DNA of 53,499 bases from a virus: IMG/VR virus record IMGVR_UViG_3300042691_036629, positions 1-53,499 of that record; one strand, given 5' to 3'. Below the pieces are notes generated by a model. That model did no database searches. It saw nothing but the letters and a program-made list of their open reading frames with translations, and was not told where the DNA came from. Position 1 is the stretch's first letter. Each line of letters starts with the position of its first letter. Below, piece after piece: positions 51,619 through 53,499 of this stretch. The translations under genes were made by a program, and so were the position numbers.

Positions 51619-52194
51619 ATGAAAAAATTTAGTACATCAATTGGTCAGAAAGTAAACGAAGAACCAAAAGTTGAAGTTAAGAAAATAAATGAAGAAGAAA
51701 TCTTCAAATCAAAAGTTATGAATTTAATGGATCAATTTTTATCAATCCAAACTTACGGTCCAGTAGATAGATATTTAAGAGCAGGTAATATCAAAATATC
51801 TGGTAAAGAAACATTCTTAGAAGCTTTAATGACTTTGATGAGTGATAAGTCACAAAAAGATACAAAAGCTGTTTTAGAGGGTTTAAAGGGTCAAATAAAA
51901 GATTGGGAAGCTTTAGATAATAAAATTGAAGAAATTTCTGTATCTGAGAATAAAATTGATGAGATAAAACACAAGAATAAAGTTCTTTCAATTTATAATA
52001 AATATGGATATGATAAAAAACTTTGTTTACAGATGTTTGAAAATCATATTTCTAAAATAGAAGATGGTGAAAATGCTTATATGAAGTATGTTGTTACTGA
52101 GAAACTTTCAAATACACATGATAATGGAGAGTTATTTAAACAAGTATCTGAAAAATATTTAGATAAATCTAAACAATTAGGTTTTAATAGATAA
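51619..52194 (+). CDS. probable structural protein, 191 aa
   Basis: Begins MKKFSTSIGQKVNEEPKVEV, a weak relative of the shared leader (F-x-x-x-I then VNEE). Helical throughout, with a Lys/Glu coil around 10-30. A late-type element and terminator just upstream fit late expression. It starts a three-gene plus-strand operon. No family recognised. Confidence 0.65.
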   Translation: MKKFSTSIGQKVNEEPKVEVKKINEEEIFKSKVMNLMDQFLSIQTYGPVDRYLRAGNIKISGKETFLEALMTLMSDKSQKDTKAVLEGLKGQIKDWEALDNKIEEISVSENKIDEIKHKNKVLSIYNKYGYDKKLCLQMFENHISKIEDGENAYMKYVVTEKLSNTHDNGELFKQVSEKYLDKSKQLGFNR

Positions 52195-52201
52195 AATTAA
52201 T

Positions 52202-52846
52202 ATGGAAAAAATATTAGGTGAAATGTTTGAAGAAGGTTTTTTTTCAAACATTTTTTTTGTAAATACAAATCCGGCTACTGTAAGTATAGAGAAGATAGGA
52301 AAACAAAATGGTGAAATAAAAAAAACCGTCATATCAAATACATATGAATTGACATCATTAACAGTTAGTGATGAAGATGATATAAAGTATTCACTTCTAC
52401 ATAATTTTTTTGTTACTCTAAATTATAATTCAAATAGAAAAGAATTAAAATATTTTGATAGAGGTTTGTTAAAAAACATATTCACTAAAAAAGATCCTAA
52501 CATTATTTTAGATGAGATTTTAGAATATGATTGGATAATAACATCTCCAAATATTATAAATGAAATTACATCTTCATCATTCATAACTACACAAGAGAGT
52601 GATGCTTTAGTTAAACTAAAAGGTTATTTCACATCTCAATTTAAAAATACTTTAGTATTTGAATTACCACCTGATAATATTAACTCTAATTTATATAAAC
52701 AATTTTCTAAAAATATAATTTATTGTGGTAAAAATAATTCAATAACACCAGTAATCAATAGAAATAAAAAAGATGATAAGGATGGAATAAGAGTTGAATA
52801 TATATTCAATACAAGTAATGATTTGAAAAAAATAATTATCATGTAA
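52202..52846 (+). CDS. hypothetical protein, 214 aa
   Basis: A mixed alpha/beta protein beginning MEKILGEMFEEGFFSNIFFV. Contains a Ser/Thr-rich centre (SPNIINEITSSSFITT). It lies seven bases after the previous gene and overlaps the next start by one base. Likely a virion protein from context only. Confidence 0.65.
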   Translation: MEKILGEMFEEGFFSNIFFVNTNPATVSIEKIGKQNGEIKKTVISNTYELTSLTVSDEDDIKYSLLHNFFVTLNYNSNRKELKYFDRGLLKNIFTKKDPNIILDEILEYDWIITSPNIINEITSSSFITTQESDALVKLKGYFTSQFKNTLVFELPPDNINSNLYKQFSKNIIYCGKNNSITPVINRNKKDDKDGIRVEYIFNTSNDLKKIIIM

Positions 52847-53091
52847 TGAGTGATATTGAATTAACAGATGAGCAAATTAGTATTCTTTATGAAATGACTG
52901 AAATACATTTTGAATGTTTTGAGAAATATTATAAAGAATACCAAATTACTTATCAAAGTGTTTTAGAACTAAATCATAAAAAGATGGTTGATATTTTAAA
53001 AGTTTGTCATGACGAAAGAGCTTCTAAAATATTATTTAATGGCATGATTAAAGAATACTCAGATATGTTAAATAGAAAGAAAATAAATTAA
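52846..53091 (+). CDS. hypothetical helical protein, 81 aa
   Basis: An all-helical acidic protein (MSDIELTDEQISILYEMTEI) whose ATG overlaps the previous stop (TAATG). The 3' end overlaps the convergent minus-strand gene by four bases. No family recognised. Confidence 0.6.
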   Translation: MSDIELTDEQISILYEMTEIHFECFEKYYKEYQITYQSVLELNHKKMVDILKVCHDERASKILFNGMIKEYSDMLNRKKIN

Positions 53092-53499
53092 TCCAACAAG
53101 TCTTTTAAAATATTATCTCTTCTTCTTGATATATCATCAAAATTCGAATAAGAAACTTTTCTACTATTCCCATTATCATCTATAATAACCACATCAATCT
53201 CACCACTTGTTGTGATAACACTATCAACACACTCATATAATTTACCAGCTGTCAATAACCTACTACCTGTTATTCTACTATTTATATCATTCTTAGATCT
53301 TAGCATGGTTCCTTTCTTTACAAGAATTAAATCTTTTAACTTTTTAAAAAGCATATCATTTAACTCATTAATATTGACACTTCTATAATCAATATCTTCT
53401 TGAGAATCGATAAATTGTGATATACGACTAAATAATTCATTTGTTTTATTACTAGACTCTGTTAAATGTTCATAGTTAGAAATCGTTAATTCATTAGTA
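53088..53499 (-). CDS. partial gene continuing past the window end
   Basis: The minus-strand frame is open from the window edge down to the stop at 53088. The visible C-terminal ~137 residues contain HLTESSNKTNELFSRIS, then VKKGTMLRSKNDIN and GKLYECVDSVITTSGEIDVV. An internal ATG at 53354 exists but the frame stays open and protein-like upstream of it, so the true start is beyond the window. Ending looks like a small SH3-like barrel. Confidence 0.7.
   Translation of the reverse strand, partial: TNELTISNYEHLTESSNKTNELFSRISQFIDSQEDIDYRSVNINELNDMLFKKLKDLILVKKGTMLRSKNDINSRITGSRLLTAGKLYECVDSVITTSGEIDVVIIDDNGNSRKVSYSNFDDISRRRDNILKDLLD

Noticed and set aside
1-53499. CRISPR arrays, tRNA genes, insertion sequences, integrase or attachment sites
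   Set aside because: I scanned by eye for regular spacers, tRNA-like cloverleafs, transposase motifs and tyrosine or serine recombinase motifs and saw none; a covariance-model search could still find a divergent tRNA.

Overview
The window looks like part of a large, strictly lytic-type tailed phage genome with T4-like (myovirus) traits that probably infects a member of the Bacteroidetes. The DNA is very AT-rich. Genes are tightly packed on both strands, often overlapping by 1-20 bases. Starts are preceded by A/T-rich tracts rather than clear Shine-Dalgarno sequences, and a few genes have host-type TTTG-N20-TATATTTG promoters (best at 8326-8357). Many structural genes instead carry a recurring TATATAATA element 17-20 bases before the start codon, possibly a phage late promoter. 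I see no integrase, tRNA, rRNA, CRISPR array or insertion sequence.

Layout: 1-3.8 kb holds a NusG-like factor, a small helix-turn-helix protein, an HNH homing endonuclease and a Dam-type DNA methyltransferase. 3.8-7.9 kb (minus) is a run of five otherwise unrelated proteins that all begin with the same short leader (type MKHLKKFNES). 7.9-15.3 kb holds conserved phage proteins, a RecB-like nuclease, a repeat zinc-finger ORF that runs out of frame into an SF2 helicase fused to an Rrp8-like methyltransferase, and a GIY-YIG-like protein. 15.3-18.6 kb (minus, after a short non-coding or relic stretch) holds a Skp/OmpH-like protein and structural genes. 18.7-28.1 kb is a metabolic and accessory block: two MazG-type pyrophosphohydrolases, a LAGLIDADG endonuclease, a HAD phosphatase, glycosyltransferases (one fused to a methyltransferase), FolD, a second HNH endonuclease and DHFR. 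28.2-30.6 kb is a LemA plus TPM/YgcG envelope pair. 30.7-37.4 kb (minus) holds baseplate gp6-like and other structural genes plus a guanylate-kinase-like enzyme. 37.5-46.8 kb holds a J-domain-like protein, leader-bearing proteins, a third HNH endonuclease and a 1840-residue tape-measure-like or tail protein. 47-53.5 kb holds an IMP-cyclohydrolase/AAA ATPase fusion, a coiled-coil membrane protein, a second Dam methyltransferase, a histone-H1 (Hc1)-like protein and probable structural genes.

Main points of interest: (1) an N-terminal leader shared by about a dozen unrelated proteins and resembling the T4 capsid-targeting sequence with a prohead-protease-like F-x-E site, which would mark the phage's head-packaged protein set; (2) a purine enzyme domain (PurH N-terminal half) fused to an AAA ATPase, in a genome that also carries FolD and DHFR; (3) a helicase-Rrp8 methyltransferase fusion whose upstream zinc-finger repeats are split from it by a possible +1 frameshift at CCC-T; (4) a phage-borne LemA/TPM pair; (5) three copies of one HNH family plus LAGLIDADG and GIY-YIG-like genes.
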